This document shows positions 32,240 to 41,514 of a stretch of 49,211 nucleotides of DNA, in pieces. A program made the position numbers and the translations under genes. Every line of letters begins with the position of its first letter. The stretch's first letter is position 1. The notes beneath the pieces are model-generated. The model had not been told where the DNA came from. It did not search any database and worked only from the letters and a program-made list of their open reading frames with translations. Source of the DNA: Micromonospora sp. KC213 (GTDB lineage: Bacteria; Actinomycetota; Actinomycetes; Mycobacteriales; Micromonosporaceae); assembly GCF_004348325.1 (NCBI RefSeq), contig NZ_SMKF01000022.1, forward strand, positions 1 through 49,211, read 5' to 3'.

Positions 32240-33454
32240 TCAAGTCCTGGTACCGAAACCGACGAGGGCCGTCCCGGTGCATACCTCGACGACGGGACTG
32301 TCAACGAGTACGTGTACCGGTCCTGGCGCGTCGTGGACGACCGTCTGGGTTCCGTACGACGTGACGGTCACCGTTCCTCGCTCGTATCGGACTTCGATGG
32401 GTGAAGGATTGTGGTCGGTAGGTGTCAGGTGGATGGCGTTACCGTCGGCGAGGACTAGGTGCCGCACACCGGTCCTGCGACTGTCCGCGCCGGGTGCGAG
32501 CACGGCCGGGTGCGGTGTGAGTCGAACCTGGTCAGTGATGGCGTTGTCGAGGCTCAGTCGATAGGGAACGCTGAGTACGCCGGTCCAGGCTCCGTCGACG
32601 TCTGCGACCTCTCGAATCCAGAAGAGTAGGCACGGTTCGCCCTCGGCGTCCACGAACTCCGTCGCTGCGTAGTGTCCAGCCCCGTGTGTCAGCCGCTGCC
32701 ATCGTTCGACGCGCATCCGGCCGTCTTCGAAGCTGCCAACTCCGGCGAGGACTTCGTGTGTCGTGCCGTCTCGCCACGTCGAGACAACGAGGACGTGCCG
32801 GCTGCCGATCTGCAGAAGTTGCGGGCACTCCCATGCCTCGCCTGATGGCAGCGAACCGGTCGGGGAGGTTCGCGTACTCGCCAGCACGCCGTCGTACGTC
32901 CAGTCCTCCAGGTCGGTGGACACGAACGTCAGTACTGCGGGGGTGCCGTCCCGATAGCCTGCGCCGACGAGCATGCGCCATCGATCGCCGTCGCGGAGCA
33001 CGACCGGGTCCCGGAACACGCGCAGGTCCTCGCCTGGCGGCGGTGTGACGACGATGTGGCCCTTGTTCCATCGCTGCCAGCCGTCGTCCGCGGGGCGGGC
33101 GAGCCGGACGGTGCCGAGATTCATGTCGGGTTCGTCGACGGAGGTGTAGTAGACCCTTGCCGACAGAGCCGACGCGAGGTCCGGGAGGACGAGTCCACCG
33201 GACCAGCAGCCGAGCTCGTCGTCGCCCGGTTCGAGCGCGATCGGGTGGTGGGTCCAGGTGAGCAGGTCCGGGCTGGTCGCGTGGCCCCAGCGGCAACGCG
33301 GGTTCCAGGCGTTGGCACCGGGCAGAGCTTGGTAGAAGAGCTCGTACCGGCCGTTTCGCCAGGTGACTCCGAGCGGGTCGTTGAGCCATCCGTCGGGTGC
33401 GGTGAAGTGCACGGCGGGCCTGGTCGAGCTGCCGAGCGGCTTGGCGGTGTTCAC
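32240..33454 (-). CDS. GH32 beta-fructosidase, intracellular
   Basis: Protein of 404 residues without signal peptide. The GH32 hallmarks are all present: the nucleophile D26 in WLNDPLG, the stabiliser D149 in FRDP and the acid/base E209 in WECPQL. The C-terminal beta-sandwich is short. GH32 enzymes hydrolyse sucrose, kestose, levan or inulin oligosaccharides. The GTG at 33454 overlaps the stop of the permease gene, so hydrolysis is translationally tied to uptake. The substrate is probably a short fructoside imported by the upstream ABC system. Confidence 0.9.
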   Translation of the reverse strand: MNTAKPLGSSTRPAVHFTAPDGWLNDPLGVTWRNGRYELFYQALPGANAWNPRCRWGHATSPDLLTWTHHPIALEPGDDELGCWSGGLVLPDLASALSARVYYTSVDEPDMNLGTVRLARPADDGWQRWNKGHIVVTPPPGEDLRVFRDPVVLRDGDRWRMLVGAGYRDGTPAVLTFVSTDLEDWTYDGVLASTRTSPTGSLPSGEAWECPQLLQIGSRHVLVVSTWRDGTTHEVLAGVGSFEDGRMRVERWQRLTHGAGHYAATEFVDAEGEPCLLFWIREVADVDGAWTGVLSVPYRLSLDNAITDQVRLTPHPAVLAPGADSRRTGVRHLVLADGNAIHLTPTDHNPSPIEVRYERGTVTVTSYGTQTVVHDAPGPVHVLVDSPVVEVCTGTALVGFGTRT

Positions 33455-34389
33455 CCCTTCACCCCGCTGGAGGCGATGCTTCCGATGAACGCGCGCTGGA
33501 AGGAGAGGAAGAGGGCGAGGACCGGAATTGTGATCAGGCTCGCGTAGGCCATCATTGGACCCCAGGCGACGTCGAGTTGGAAGAAGTACTGGACTCCGAC
33601 CATGACCGGGCGCAGGTTCTCGGACTGTACGGCCATGAGTGGCCAGAGAAACTGGTTCCAGGCGGGCAGGAAGGTGAGGATGGCGACCGTCGCGGTGGCC
33701 GGCCCGGCCAGCGGCATGATGATGCTGCGGTAGATGCGGAACCAACTCGCCCCGTCGATGCGGGCGGCCTCGTCGAGTTCCTTGGGGATGGTCGAGAAGT
33801 AGGAGTAGTACAGATAGATCGAAAACGCGTTCGCGATGAACGGAATGATCTGTACCTGGTAGCTGTCCAGCCAGCCAAGGGTCCACATGGGCTGGCCGTT
33901 CTGCATCACCAGCCACGGAAGCTTGTTGACCCACCACAGCAGTGGCAGCGCGAAGGTCTCGAACGGGACCACGAGCGTGGCGATGATGGCGGCGAGGACG
34001 AAGCCTCTGCCCCGCCACCGCATGCGGGACAGGGCGAAGGCAGCCAGGCTGTTGACCAGGACGCCCAGAACGACGGTGAGCAAGGAGACGCCGATGGAGT
34101 TCGCCAGGAACCGCCAGGCGGGAACCGTGTCGAAAACGGCCTTGTAATTGTCCATCGAGATGTCGCCGACCGGAAGGAAGGCCCGGAGCGAGCTGAGGTC
34201 GGCGAAGATCTGGTTGTCGGGCTTGAGCGATGAGGCGAACATGAAGATGATCGGGAAGGCGAAGAACAGGGCGAGCACCGTGCGGCCGATGTAGCCGCCG
34301 ATGGTGCCGAATCCTCGGTCAGGTCGTCCGCGGGTTGGCTGGCTGGCCGCCCGGGGCACGCCGTCCCGAGTGGTGGTGATGGTGGCCAT
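33451..34389 (-). CDS. Sugar ABC permease, MalG type
   Basis: Protein of 312 residues with six membrane helices and the inner-membrane EAA loop: ELDEAARIDGASWFRIYRSIIMPLAGPA (core EAARIDGASWFRIYRSIIMP). This loop contacts the shared ATPase, which is not encoded here and may be an MsiK-type partner. The first 30 residues are polar. It lies 4 bp after the MalF-type gene and overlaps the GH32 gene. Confidence 0.92.
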   Translation of the reverse strand: MATITTTRDGVPRAASQPTRGRPDRGFGTIGGYIGRTVLALFFAFPIIFMFASSLKPDNQIFADLSSLRAFLPVGDISMDNYKAVFDTVPAWRFLANSIGVSLLTVVLGVLVNSLAAFALSRMRWRGRGFVLAAIIATLVVPFETFALPLLWWVNKLPWLVMQNGQPMWTLGWLDSYQVQIIPFIANAFSIYLYYSYFSTIPKELDEAARIDGASWFRIYRSIIMPLAGPATATVAILTFLPAWNQFLWPLMAVQSENLRPVMVGVQYFFQLDVAWGPMMAYASLITIPVLALFLSFQRAFIGSIASSGVKG

Positions 34390-34392
34390 GGA

Positions 34393-35343
34393 TCAGTCCT
34401 TGTCGCGAGTGAGGAAGCGCTGCACGAGGGAGACGGTGAGCACGAGGACGAAGAAGACGAGCGAGATCGCCGACGCGTAGGCGGTCTGCTGCTGCTCGTA
34501 GCCGGCGCGGACGGACTGGAACACGACGGTCGACGTCGAGTCGAGCGGCCCACCGTTGGTCATGATCTTGATTTGGGCGAAGAGGCTCAGAGCAGCGATG
34601 GTGATGGTCACGAGGATGAAGCTGCGGGTGGCTCGCAGCCCGGGCCACGTGACATATTTGAACCTCTGCCACGTGCTGGCGCCGTCGAGCTCGGCGGCTT
34701 CATACAGGTCGCCGGGGATGGTCTGCAGCCCGGCCAGCCAGATGACCATGTGGAAGCCGACGGCCTGCCAGATCGACATGAAGATGATGGCGGGCATCGC
34801 TGTCGAGGGGTTGTTGAGCCAGTCCGTGCCCTGGATGAGGTTGAACGAAACGGCTTGAAGCATGTGGTTGACCAGGCCGTCTCGCTGGTACATGAAGGTC
34901 CACAGGATCGAGACCACGACGATCGACGTCACCACCGGCAGGAAGTACACCGTTCGGTAGACGTTGATTCCACGGATACGCGCGTTGATGAGGAGCGCGA
35001 GACCCAGGGCGAATCCTGACTGGAGCGGGACGACAACAGCTCCGAAGTAAACGGTGTTCCGCAGTGACTTCCAGAACAGCGGGTCGGAGAAGAGCCTGGT
35101 GAAGTTGTCCAGTCCGACGAACTGTGGGCCCTGCGGCGAGGTCAGCCGTGCGTTCGTCAACGACAGTACGAATCCCAGCAGGACCGGGACGAAGAAGAAG
35201 ACGACGATGAGTACGAGCGCCGGCATGACGAAGGTACGCGCTGCGCGCGCCTCGGCCCGATGTGTGCGGCGCAGGCTGCCGCGAGGGCTGGGTTCGATGT
35301 TTGCTGACGATGTGTTCGCGATCGGTTGGGACACGCGGCTCAT
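34393..35343 (-). CDS. Sugar ABC permease, MalF type
   Basis: Protein of 316 residues from the ATG at 35343 (MSRVSQPIANTS), which has GAAGGG directly upstream. Six membrane helices and the EAA loop LYEAAELDGASTWQRFKYVTWPGL (core EAAELDGASTWQRFKYVTWP) are visible. It pairs with the downstream MalG-type subunit. The longer frame to 35538 adds a low-complexity Thr/Ser/Gln-rich lead that is probably not coding. Confidence 0.9.
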   Translation of the reverse strand: MSRVSQPIANTSSANIEPSPRGSLRRTHRAEARAARTFVMPALVLIVVFFFVPVLLGFVLSLTNARLTSPQGPQFVGLDNFTRLFSDPLFWKSLRNTVYFGAVVVPLQSGFALGLALLINARIRGINVYRTVYFLPVVTSIVVVSILWTFMYQRDGLVNHMLQAVSFNLIQGTDWLNNPSTAMPAIIFMSIWQAVGFHMVIWLAGLQTIPGDLYEAAELDGASTWQRFKYVTWPGLRATRSFILVTITIAALSLFAQIKIMTNGGPLDSTSTVVFQSVRAGYEQQQTAYASAISLVFFVLVLTVSLVQRFLTRDKD

Positions 35344-35458
35344 CCCTTCGCTGCCCACCAGGGGCGAAGCCGAAACCTGAGGTGGACGGGGGCGCGGACC
35401 CTTGTTGGTGGACCCCAGCGCCCCGCGGTGCCAGATTGGTTGCTGCTGCGCGGTCTGC

Positions 35459-36757
35459 TCAGAAGCCGTAGTGGTTGTTGGCCTTGAGGTCGGCGTCGAT
35501 GTCCGAGACAGCCTGGTCGAGGATCGTCTTCGGGTCACCGCCCGCGATGATGTCCTGAGCGGCCTTGGCGAACGTTGTCGTGAGGAACGGGTAGCCGGGT
35601 GTCGGCGGCCGGATCATGGCGTACTTGGCGGACTCGTCGAGGAAGAACCGCTTGGCACCGCCGGGCTGCCAGCCATCGACCATCGCGGCGGCTTCCTCGG
35701 TGGCAGGGATGACGTTCTGCTTCTCCGCCATCTCGGCGAGGTACTTCTTGTTGAGGGAGAACGTGATGTAGTCCATGGCCGCCGCCTTCTCGCCACACGT
35801 CGAGCTCACTGCCCACTGCCACGAACCGCCGCCGATCTTGGGGCCGTTGCCGAAGTCCGGCGGGGGCATGACGATGCCGTCGGCTCCGAGCTTGGACAGG
35901 TTGCCGGAGTGCCAGATGCCCGACCACACCATGGCTGACTTGCCGTTGACGAAGTCGGCGAAGGCGTCGGTGCTGGACTTCGCGGGCGTGTACCCGTTCT
36001 TGACGAGGCCCTGGAACCAACTCGCCCACTTCAGCGCTGCGTCCCCGTTGAGCACGCCGCCAGCGGTCTTGTAGCCGTTGCGGTCGATGAGGTCGCCGCC
36101 GAAGCTCTGGAGGAAGGGCGAGTAGCCGTAGGTCCACCACTCGGTGCCGCTGTCACCGGTGCCCAGGTCGAAGGCGTACTGGTACTTTCCGTCGGCCTTG
36201 ATCTTCGCCAGTGCGTCGGCGAACTCCTGCGCGGTCCACGGGTTGTCGACCGTGGCGATCCGGACGCCGGCCGCTTCGAGGGCGGATTTGCGCGCGAAGA
36301 GGCCGAGCGCGGCGTCGTACATGCCGATCGAGTACAGCTTGCCCTGGTAGTTCCCCAGCGTGCTCTTGAGCTGCTTCGAGACGAGGTCCTGCGGCAGGTC
36401 GAGCGGCGTGAGGTAGCCCGCGTAGGCCCAGTTCGGCACCGTCGGCGCGTCCGCGTCGAGGACGCACGGGAGCTTCTTCGCGGTCGCCGCGGCGACGACC
36501 GCGTCGTTGTACGACTCCTGCGGAAATGCCTGGAGCTTGACCGTGTACTTGCTCTGGCTCGCGTTGTAGTCCGCGACGATCTGGTTGATAACGCCAAGCT
36601 CCGCCGGGTTTCCGGCGTTGTGCGTCCAGAGCGTCAGTTCCCCCGCGCTTCCACCACTGCTGGTCGATGCCACGCCGCAAGCGGACAGCGCGAGGGCTGC
36701 CGTCGCGACACCCGCGAGCACCGCTGTCCCGCGTCGCTCGATCATGAACCGACTCAT
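35459..36757 (-). CDS. Sugar-binding lipoprotein of the fructoside importer
   Basis: Protein of 432 residues, an extracellular solute-binding protein of family 1. Its lipoprotein signal peptide ends LALSAC with the acylated cysteine at C27. Typical segments are LTLWTHNAGNPAELGVINQIVADYNASQ near the start and FVNGKSAMVWSGIWHSGNLSKLG in the middle. It is first in the operon, downstream of a near-consensus promoter with two operator-like sites. Confidence 0.92.
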   Translation of the reverse strand: MSRFMIERRGTAVLAGVATAALALSACGVASTSSGGSAGELTLWTHNAGNPAELGVINQIVADYNASQSKYTVKLQAFPQESYNDAVVAAATAKKLPCVLDADAPTVPNWAYAGYLTPLDLPQDLVSKQLKSTLGNYQGKLYSIGMYDAALGLFARKSALEAAGVRIATVDNPWTAQEFADALAKIKADGKYQYAFDLGTGDSGTEWWTYGYSPFLQSFGGDLIDRNGYKTAGGVLNGDAALKWASWFQGLVKNGYTPAKSSTDAFADFVNGKSAMVWSGIWHSGNLSKLGADGIVMPPPDFGNGPKIGGGSWQWAVSSTCGEKAAAMDYITFSLNKKYLAEMAEKQNVIPATEEAAAMVDGWQPGGAKRFFLDESAKYAMIRPPTPGYPFLTTTFAKAAQDIIAGGDPKTILDQAVSDIDADLKANNHYGF

Positions 36758-36830
36758 CTCTACTCCTCCTGGCCGACCGGCCTCCCGCCCGGAGACTCAC
36801 CGCAGGTGGCGCGCCGTCAAGGTCATTGAA

Positions 36831-36874
36831 GAAACGTTTCGCCAAACTATGGAGTAACGTTCCTTCAGCGTCAA
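36831..36874 (-). promoter_or_regulatory. Promoter and LacI-type operators of the fructoside operon
   Basis: On the minus strand TTGACG (36869-36874), a 17-bp spacer and CATAGT (36846-36851) form a strong promoter. The perfect palindrome GAAACGTTTC (36831-36840) covers the predicted start, and a related GTAACGTTCC (36855-36864) lies in the spacer. Both share the AACGTT centre of LacI-family operators. The divergent LacI gene is the obvious regulator. Confidence 0.7.
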
Positions 36875-36980
36875 GGGTGTGTTTCGGATCCGTGTCCCTG
36901 CCGAGCGCCTCGACAGGAGTCCTGCGACGATGTCGTGTGGGCCTCGAGAAGGGCACGCCTTGTCCCAGGAGGTGAAGTGG

Positions 36981-38060
36981 TTGTCGACGATTCGTCGGCC
37001 GACGCTCAAGGACGTCGCACAGGCTGCGGGGGTCTCGACCACCACCGCGTCCGTCGTCTTGAACGATCGCCGGGACGGTGTCCGCGTCCCAGATGCGACC
37101 CGCCACCGCGTCCAGCGGGCGGCCGAGGACCTGGGCTACCGTCCGAACATCCTTGCCCGTAGCCTTCGGACCCAGAAGACCCGCACGATCGGGTTTGTCT
37201 CTGACGAGGTGACCACGACTCCGTTCGCCGTCGGCATGCTCGCCGCGGCGCAGGACGAGGCATCCCGCCACGGCTACCTGCTGTTCGTCGTCAACCTCGG
37301 CCCGAACGCCCCGCTAGCCCTCCAAGAACAAGCGATCGACCAGCTGACTCAGCACCAGGTCGGGCATTTCATCTACGGCTGCATGTACCACCGCCTTGTC
37401 GACCCACCCCTCGGCCTACCTGCCGACACGGTCTTCCTCAACTGCGAAGCGAACGGCGGCCGTCACCGTTCCATCGTTCCGGATGACCGACAAGGGGCGT
37501 ACGAGGTCGCAGCGGAACTGATCAAGGCCGGCCACCGTCGGATCGCCTTTCTCGACGATCATCGGCATCCGCCGGCCTCCCGCCTGCGGTTCGACGGCTT
37601 CCGGGCGGCGCTCGCTGAGCACGGACTGGACTACGAACCCGCGTTGCACCTGAAGACGACGCCGTTCGTTCGCGGCGGGCTGGTCCTGTCCGACTTGATC
37701 GACCTGCCCGCCGAGCAGCGACCGACGGCGGTCTTCTGCTACAACGACCGCATCGCCATGGGCGCCTACCGCGCCGCGCGCACGCGCGGTCTGCGCGTGC
37801 CTGACGACCTGTCGATCGTCGGCTTCGACGACCAGGAGTTCATCGCCTCCGAACTCGATCCGCCGTTGACCACGGTCCGCCTTCCGCATCGGGAGATGGG
37901 CCAGCTCGCCATCCAGCTCGTGCTCGACGAGCCGGGCGCGCTCGACGACGTGCCCGCACCCAAAGGCAACGTCATCCGCATCGCCGGCGAACTCGTGCGA
38001 CGAGACTCCGTCGCCAAACCTCACAGCGACCTGGGACAGTCCGACGCTTCATCCTCCTGA
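36981..38060 (+). CDS. LacI-family regulator of the fructoside operon
   Basis: Protein of 359 residues. The start is the TTG at 36981: AGGAGG lies 8 bp upstream, and it places the helix-turn-helix (TLKDVAQAAGVSTTTASVVL) at the normal N-terminal position. The hinge helix RSLRTQKTRTIGFV and a periplasmic-binding-type sugar domain follow (VFCYNDRIAMGAYRAARTRGLRVPDDLSIVGFDD in parts: VFCYNDRIAMG, LSIVGFDD). It is divergent from the binding-protein operon and probably represses it until the sugar binds. Confidence 0.9.
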   Translation: MSTIRRPTLKDVAQAAGVSTTTASVVLNDRRDGVRVPDATRHRVQRAAEDLGYRPNILARSLRTQKTRTIGFVSDEVTTTPFAVGMLAAAQDEASRHGYLLFVVNLGPNAPLALQEQAIDQLTQHQVGHFIYGCMYHRLVDPPLGLPADTVFLNCEANGGRHRSIVPDDRQGAYEVAAELIKAGHRRIAFLDDHRHPPASRLRFDGFRAALAEHGLDYEPALHLKTTPFVRGGLVLSDLIDLPAEQRPTAVFCYNDRIAMGAYRAARTRGLRVPDDLSIVGFDDQEFIASELDPPLTTVRLPHREMGQLAIQLVLDEPGALDDVPAPKGNVIRIAGELVRRDSVAKPHSDLGQSDASSS

Positions 38061-38161
38061 TGGGCCGGGTGCCAGCACCCGGCCCGGTCATCAGTTGAGC
38101 GGCTGGGCCAGGCGTGCGAGGCAGCCGGTTCACCCGGTGGTCTGGCTCGTACGCTTGGGCC

Positions 38162-39217
38162 GTGTCAACCCACGGAGGCCACCGACCGGCGGCAAGCAGA
38201 TCCCGCCGGGTAGATGTCGCACGCCTGGCCGGTGTCTCCCCCGCGACGGTCTCCTTCGTGCTCAACCAGACGGCTGGGCAGACGATCAGCGACGAGACCC
38301 GACGACGCGTCCTGCAAGCGGTCGCCGAGCTCGACTATCGCCCCAACCTCGCCGCGCAAGGGCTGCGGCAGGGGCGCAGCGCGACCATCGGCTTCGTCAG
38401 TCACGACGCCGACTTCGGCGAGTTCGCCGCCTCCGCCATCAAGGGAGCGCACGAGGCGTGCATTCGCCAGGGAAATCTGCTGCTCCTGGTCAACACCGGC
38501 GGCTCGAACCGCCAGGCGGCACAGCTGATAGTCGAGCTGCTCGACCGGCAGGCCGACGCCCTGATCTTCGCTGCCGTCGGCACCAGGTCGGTGGTGCTCC
38601 CGGACGCCGCCCGTCGAGTTCCCACCATCCTGCTGAACTGCTTCGCCCCGCACAATGCCGCCCCCGCCATCCTGCCCGACGAGGTACGCGGCGGCCGGGA
38701 GGCCACCCAGGCGCTGCTCGACCTCGGGCACCGCGACATCGCCTACCTCACCGGTAAGCCCAGCCAGTGGGCCACCAAAGCCCGGCTGCGTGGCTTTCGG
38801 GACGCACTGCGCGACGCGGGACTCAACCCGCGCGAGCACACGGTGCTGCCCGGCAACTACCACGCGGACTCCGGCTACGAGCTGACGCGCACGCTGCTGC
38901 GGCACAGCCGCCCGCCGACCGCGATCATGTGCGGCAACGACCGGATGGCGGTAGGCGCGCTCCTGGCCCTGCTGGAGGCCGGCATTCGGGTGCCCGAGGA
39001 CGTGTCGGTGATGGGGTACGACGACCAGTTCCAGCTCGCTGCGGAGATCCGCCCGGCCCTGAGCACCGTGCTGCTCCCGTACACCGCGATGGGACGGCTC
39101 GCGGCCGAGCAACTGGCCGCTGGTGGACCCGCCGCTCAGCGCAGCCGCACCCTGGTGCACTGCCCGCTCGTGATGCGCGACTCCACGGCCCCGCCGGCCC
39201 GCGGGCGCGCAGCCTGA
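38162..39217 (+). CDS. Second LacI-family regulator
   Basis: Protein of 351 residues from a GTG at 38162 with no clear ribosome site, so possibly leaderless. The helix-turn-helix is RRVDVARLAGVSPATVSFVL, followed by hinge RQGRSATIGFVS and an effector domain (AIMCGNDRMAVGALLALLEAG, VSVMGYDD). It lies 100 bp after the first LacI gene in the same direction. An 18-bp perfect palindrome lies downstream, at the promoter of the beta-helix gene, and is its likely target. Confidence 0.88.
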   Translation: MSTHGGHRPAASRSRRVDVARLAGVSPATVSFVLNQTAGQTISDETRRRVLQAVAELDYRPNLAAQGLRQGRSATIGFVSHDADFGEFAASAIKGAHEACIRQGNLLLLVNTGGSNRQAAQLIVELLDRQADALIFAAVGTRSVVLPDAARRVPTILLNCFAPHNAAPAILPDEVRGGREATQALLDLGHRDIAYLTGKPSQWATKARLRGFRDALRDAGLNPREHTVLPGNYHADSGYELTRTLLRHSRPPTAIMCGNDRMAVGALLALLEAGIRVPEDVSVMGYDDQFQLAAEIRPALSTVLLPYTAMGRLAAEQLAAGGPAAQRSRTLVHCPLVMRDSTAPPARGRAA

Positions 39218-39276
39218 GCTGCAACCTATTCCCGAATTGTCTGTGAATTCGCCGGAAACTCGGCCGTAACACGGTC

Positions 39277-39329
39277 TTGACGTGCGCAGAGACGGCGGCC
39301 TAGCGTTTCTGCACTAACCCGGGTTAGTG
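39277..39329 (+). promoter_or_regulatory. Promoter with perfect 18-bp LacI-type operator
   Basis: TTGACG (39277-39282), an 18-bp spacer and TAGCGT (39301-39306) are followed by CACTAACCCGGGTTAGTG (39312-39329), a perfect palindrome with the central CG of LacI operators. It covers the predicted transcription start and so suits repression. The rest of 39218-39506 shows no gene. Confidence 0.65.
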
Positions 39330-39506
39330 ACGGTCCCGCAGCGTGTCACCACGCGCGATCTGCCACCGGCGCGCGACGTGCACCTCACCGGAGGGTGGCC
39401 GGTTGCCTCCGGATCAGCGGCCTGTAGCTCTTCGGCGACCGCTCGAAACACGACAACCACTCCGACAGCACGTCCCTGACGAACGAGTTCCTTCGAAGGA
39501 ATGAGC

Positions 39507-39575
39507 ATGACCAAGTCAACAGGCATGTCACTGCTGGCATCTGCCCTGGCGCCCAGAGAGGACTTCCCGCAATGA
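39507..39575 (+). CDS. Short ORF coupled to the beta-helix gene
   Basis: An ATG at 39507 with AAGGA 6 bp upstream opens a 22-codon ORF (MTKSTGMSLLASALAPREDF...). Its TGA at 39573-39575 overlaps the ATG at 39572 of the next gene. The good ribosome site and exact overlap suggest translational coupling. No function for the peptide is implied. Confidence 0.4.
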   Translation: MTKSTGMSLLASALAPREDFPQ

Positions 39576-41464
39576 TGAGCACGAGTCCCAACCGCGCCAC
39601 CGCGGCCCCGTCGTCGGACCTGCGGACGGTAGGCCGAAGAATCACCCTCGGCCTGGCCTCGGCGGTCGCCGTCGCCATCGTCGGCACCGCCGGGGCGGCC
39701 ACCGCGGCCGCCCCGCCGCTGCGTGGCGCGCCCGACCTCGGGGTGAACGTCACCGTCTTCGACCCGAGCATGCCGGTCAGCCAAATCCAGGCCACCCTGG
39801 ACGCCACGCACGCCGCTCAGGTCGACAACGAAATGGGCACCAAACGGTATTCGTTCCTGTTCAAGCCCGGCAGCTACGGCACAGCCGAGCAGCCCCTGCG
39901 GATCAAGGTCGGCTACTACACCGAGATCGCCGGCCTCGGCGCGTCGCCGACCGACGTGGTCATCAACGGCAAGGTCGAGGTCTACAACCGGTGCCTGGCC
40001 GACGACGGCACTGCCGACTGCCTGGCCCTGATCAACTTCTGGCGCACCCTGTCGAACCTGTCCATCAACGTCAACTCGGCCGGCCAGGACGGCTGCCGCG
40101 CGTCGGCCAACTTCTGGGCCGTGTCGCAGGCGGTCTCGATGCGCCGACTCAACATCACCGGCGCCAACCTGTCGCTGATGGACTACTGCACCGCCGGCCC
40201 GCAGAACGCCAGCGGCGGCTTCATCGCCGACTCCAAGCTGCCGTTCGTCATCAACGGCTCACAACAGCAATGGCTGATCCGCAACAGCCAGATCGACGGC
40301 TGGTCCAACGGCGTGTGGAACCAGGTCTTCAGCGGCGTGGTGGGCGCCCCCGACGACGCCACGTTCCCCAATCCGACCTACACCACCCTGGACACCACCC
40401 CGGTCAGCCGAGAGAAGCCGTTCCTGTTCCTGGACGCCAACGGCAAGTACAACGTCCGGGTGCCGTCAGCGCGCTTCGACAGCGCCGGCATCTCCTGGGC
40501 CAACGGCCTGACCCCGGGCCGCACCATCCCGATCCGCGACTTCTTCGTGGCCCGCCCCACCGACTCAGTCAAGACGATCAACAACCAGCTCGCCCGCGGC
40601 AAACACCTGCTGCTCACCCCCGGCGTGTACAGCATCGCCCAGAGCATCAAGGTCAACCGCGCCAACACGGTCGTGCTCGGTCTGGGCCAGGCCACGCTCA
40701 CCGCCGTCAACGGCGCCACCCCGCTCGACGTCGCCGACGCGCCCGGCATCATCATCGCGGGCGTCACCGTGGACGCGGGCCTGACCGAGTCGCCGGTCCT
40801 ACTGCGCGTCGGCAAGAAGCACGAACACCACTCCGGTTCGGCGGCCAACCCGACCACGCTGTCGGACGTGTACTTCCGTGTCGGCGGCCCGCACATCGGC
40901 AAGGCCGACACCGCGCTCGAGGTCAACAGCGACCACGTGCTCATCGACCACACCTGGGTGTGGCGCGGCGACCACGGCGTGGAGGGATTCACCGAAACCG
41001 AGCGATGGAACACCAACACGGGCCGGTACGGCGCGGTCATCAACGGCGACCACGTCACCGCCACCGGCCTGTTCGTCGAGCACTTCCAGCGCTACAACAC
41101 TGTCTGGAACGGCAACGGCGGCACCACGATCCTGTACCAGAACGAACTGCCCTACGACCCGCCGACGCAGGCCGACTGGATGAACGGCGACGTCGAGGGC
41201 TTCGCCGGGTACAAGGTGGGCGACCACGTGCGCACACACAACCTCTACGGCGGCGGCGTGTACGTATTCAACCGGAACAACCCGTCGATCCGCACCGAGA
41301 ACGGCTTCGAAGTGCCGAACATGCCGGGTGTGAAGCTGTTCCACGTCATGACCGTCAACCTCAGCGCCGGAACCATCGACCACGTGGTCAACGGAATCGG
41401 CGACCCAGCCGACACCACCCGCGCCGGCCGCCCGGTTTTCATCACCGAGTATCCGGCCCCGTAG
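39572..41464 (+). CDS. Secreted right-handed beta-helix protein
   Basis: Protein of 630 residues with an N-terminal signal (RRITLGLASAVAVAIVGTAGAATA), possibly Tat type because of the paired arginines. The mature part shows pectate-lyase-fold features: KRYSFLFKPGSYG, then many short Asn/Val/Ile-rich turns (VINGKVEVYN, NLSINVNSAG, MRRLNITGANL), a mid-protein repeat of the fold beginning KTINNQLARGKHLLLTPGVYSI, and DHVLIDHTWVWRGDHG. Similar actinomycete proteins are often given unreliable names such as adenylyl cyclase. A carbohydrate-active role is suggested by the fold and the LacI regulator. The substrate is unknown. Confidence 0.8.
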   Translation: MMSTSPNRATAAPSSDLRTVGRRITLGLASAVAVAIVGTAGAATAAAPPLRGAPDLGVNVTVFDPSMPVSQIQATLDATHAAQVDNEMGTKRYSFLFKPGSYGTAEQPLRIKVGYYTEIAGLGASPTDVVINGKVEVYNRCLADDGTADCLALINFWRTLSNLSINVNSAGQDGCRASANFWAVSQAVSMRRLNITGANLSLMDYCTAGPQNASGGFIADSKLPFVINGSQQQWLIRNSQIDGWSNGVWNQVFSGVVGAPDDATFPNPTYTTLDTTPVSREKPFLFLDANGKYNVRVPSARFDSAGISWANGLTPGRTIPIRDFFVARPTDSVKTINNQLARGKHLLLTPGVYSIAQSIKVNRANTVVLGLGQATLTAVNGATPLDVADAPGIIIAGVTVDAGLTESPVLLRVGKKHEHHSGSAANPTTLSDVYFRVGGPHIGKADTALEVNSDHVLIDHTWVWRGDHGVEGFTETERWNTNTGRYGAVINGDHVTATGLFVEHFQRYNTVWNGNGGTTILYQNELPYDPPTQADWMNGDVEGFAGYKVGDHVRTHNLYGGGVYVFNRNNPSIRTENGFEVPNMPGVKLFHVMTVNLSAGTIDHVVNGIGDPADTTRAGRPVFITEYPAP

Positions 41465-41480
41465 CACCAGCAGCGCATCT

Positions 41481-41514
41481 GCGGCCGGTCGAAGCGACAG
41501 CCTCGGCCGGCCGC
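41481..41514 (+). terminator. Terminator-like hairpin after the beta-helix gene
   Basis: GCGGCCGG (41481-41488) pairs with CCGGCCGC (41507-41514) around an 18-nt loop, 17 bp after the stop codon. There is no U-tract. Confidence 0.4.

Noticed and set aside
32240..34018. 592-residue GH32 frame
   Set aside because: The first 188 residues are shadow of the permease gene. The GTG at 33454 directly precedes the conserved WLNDPLG region.
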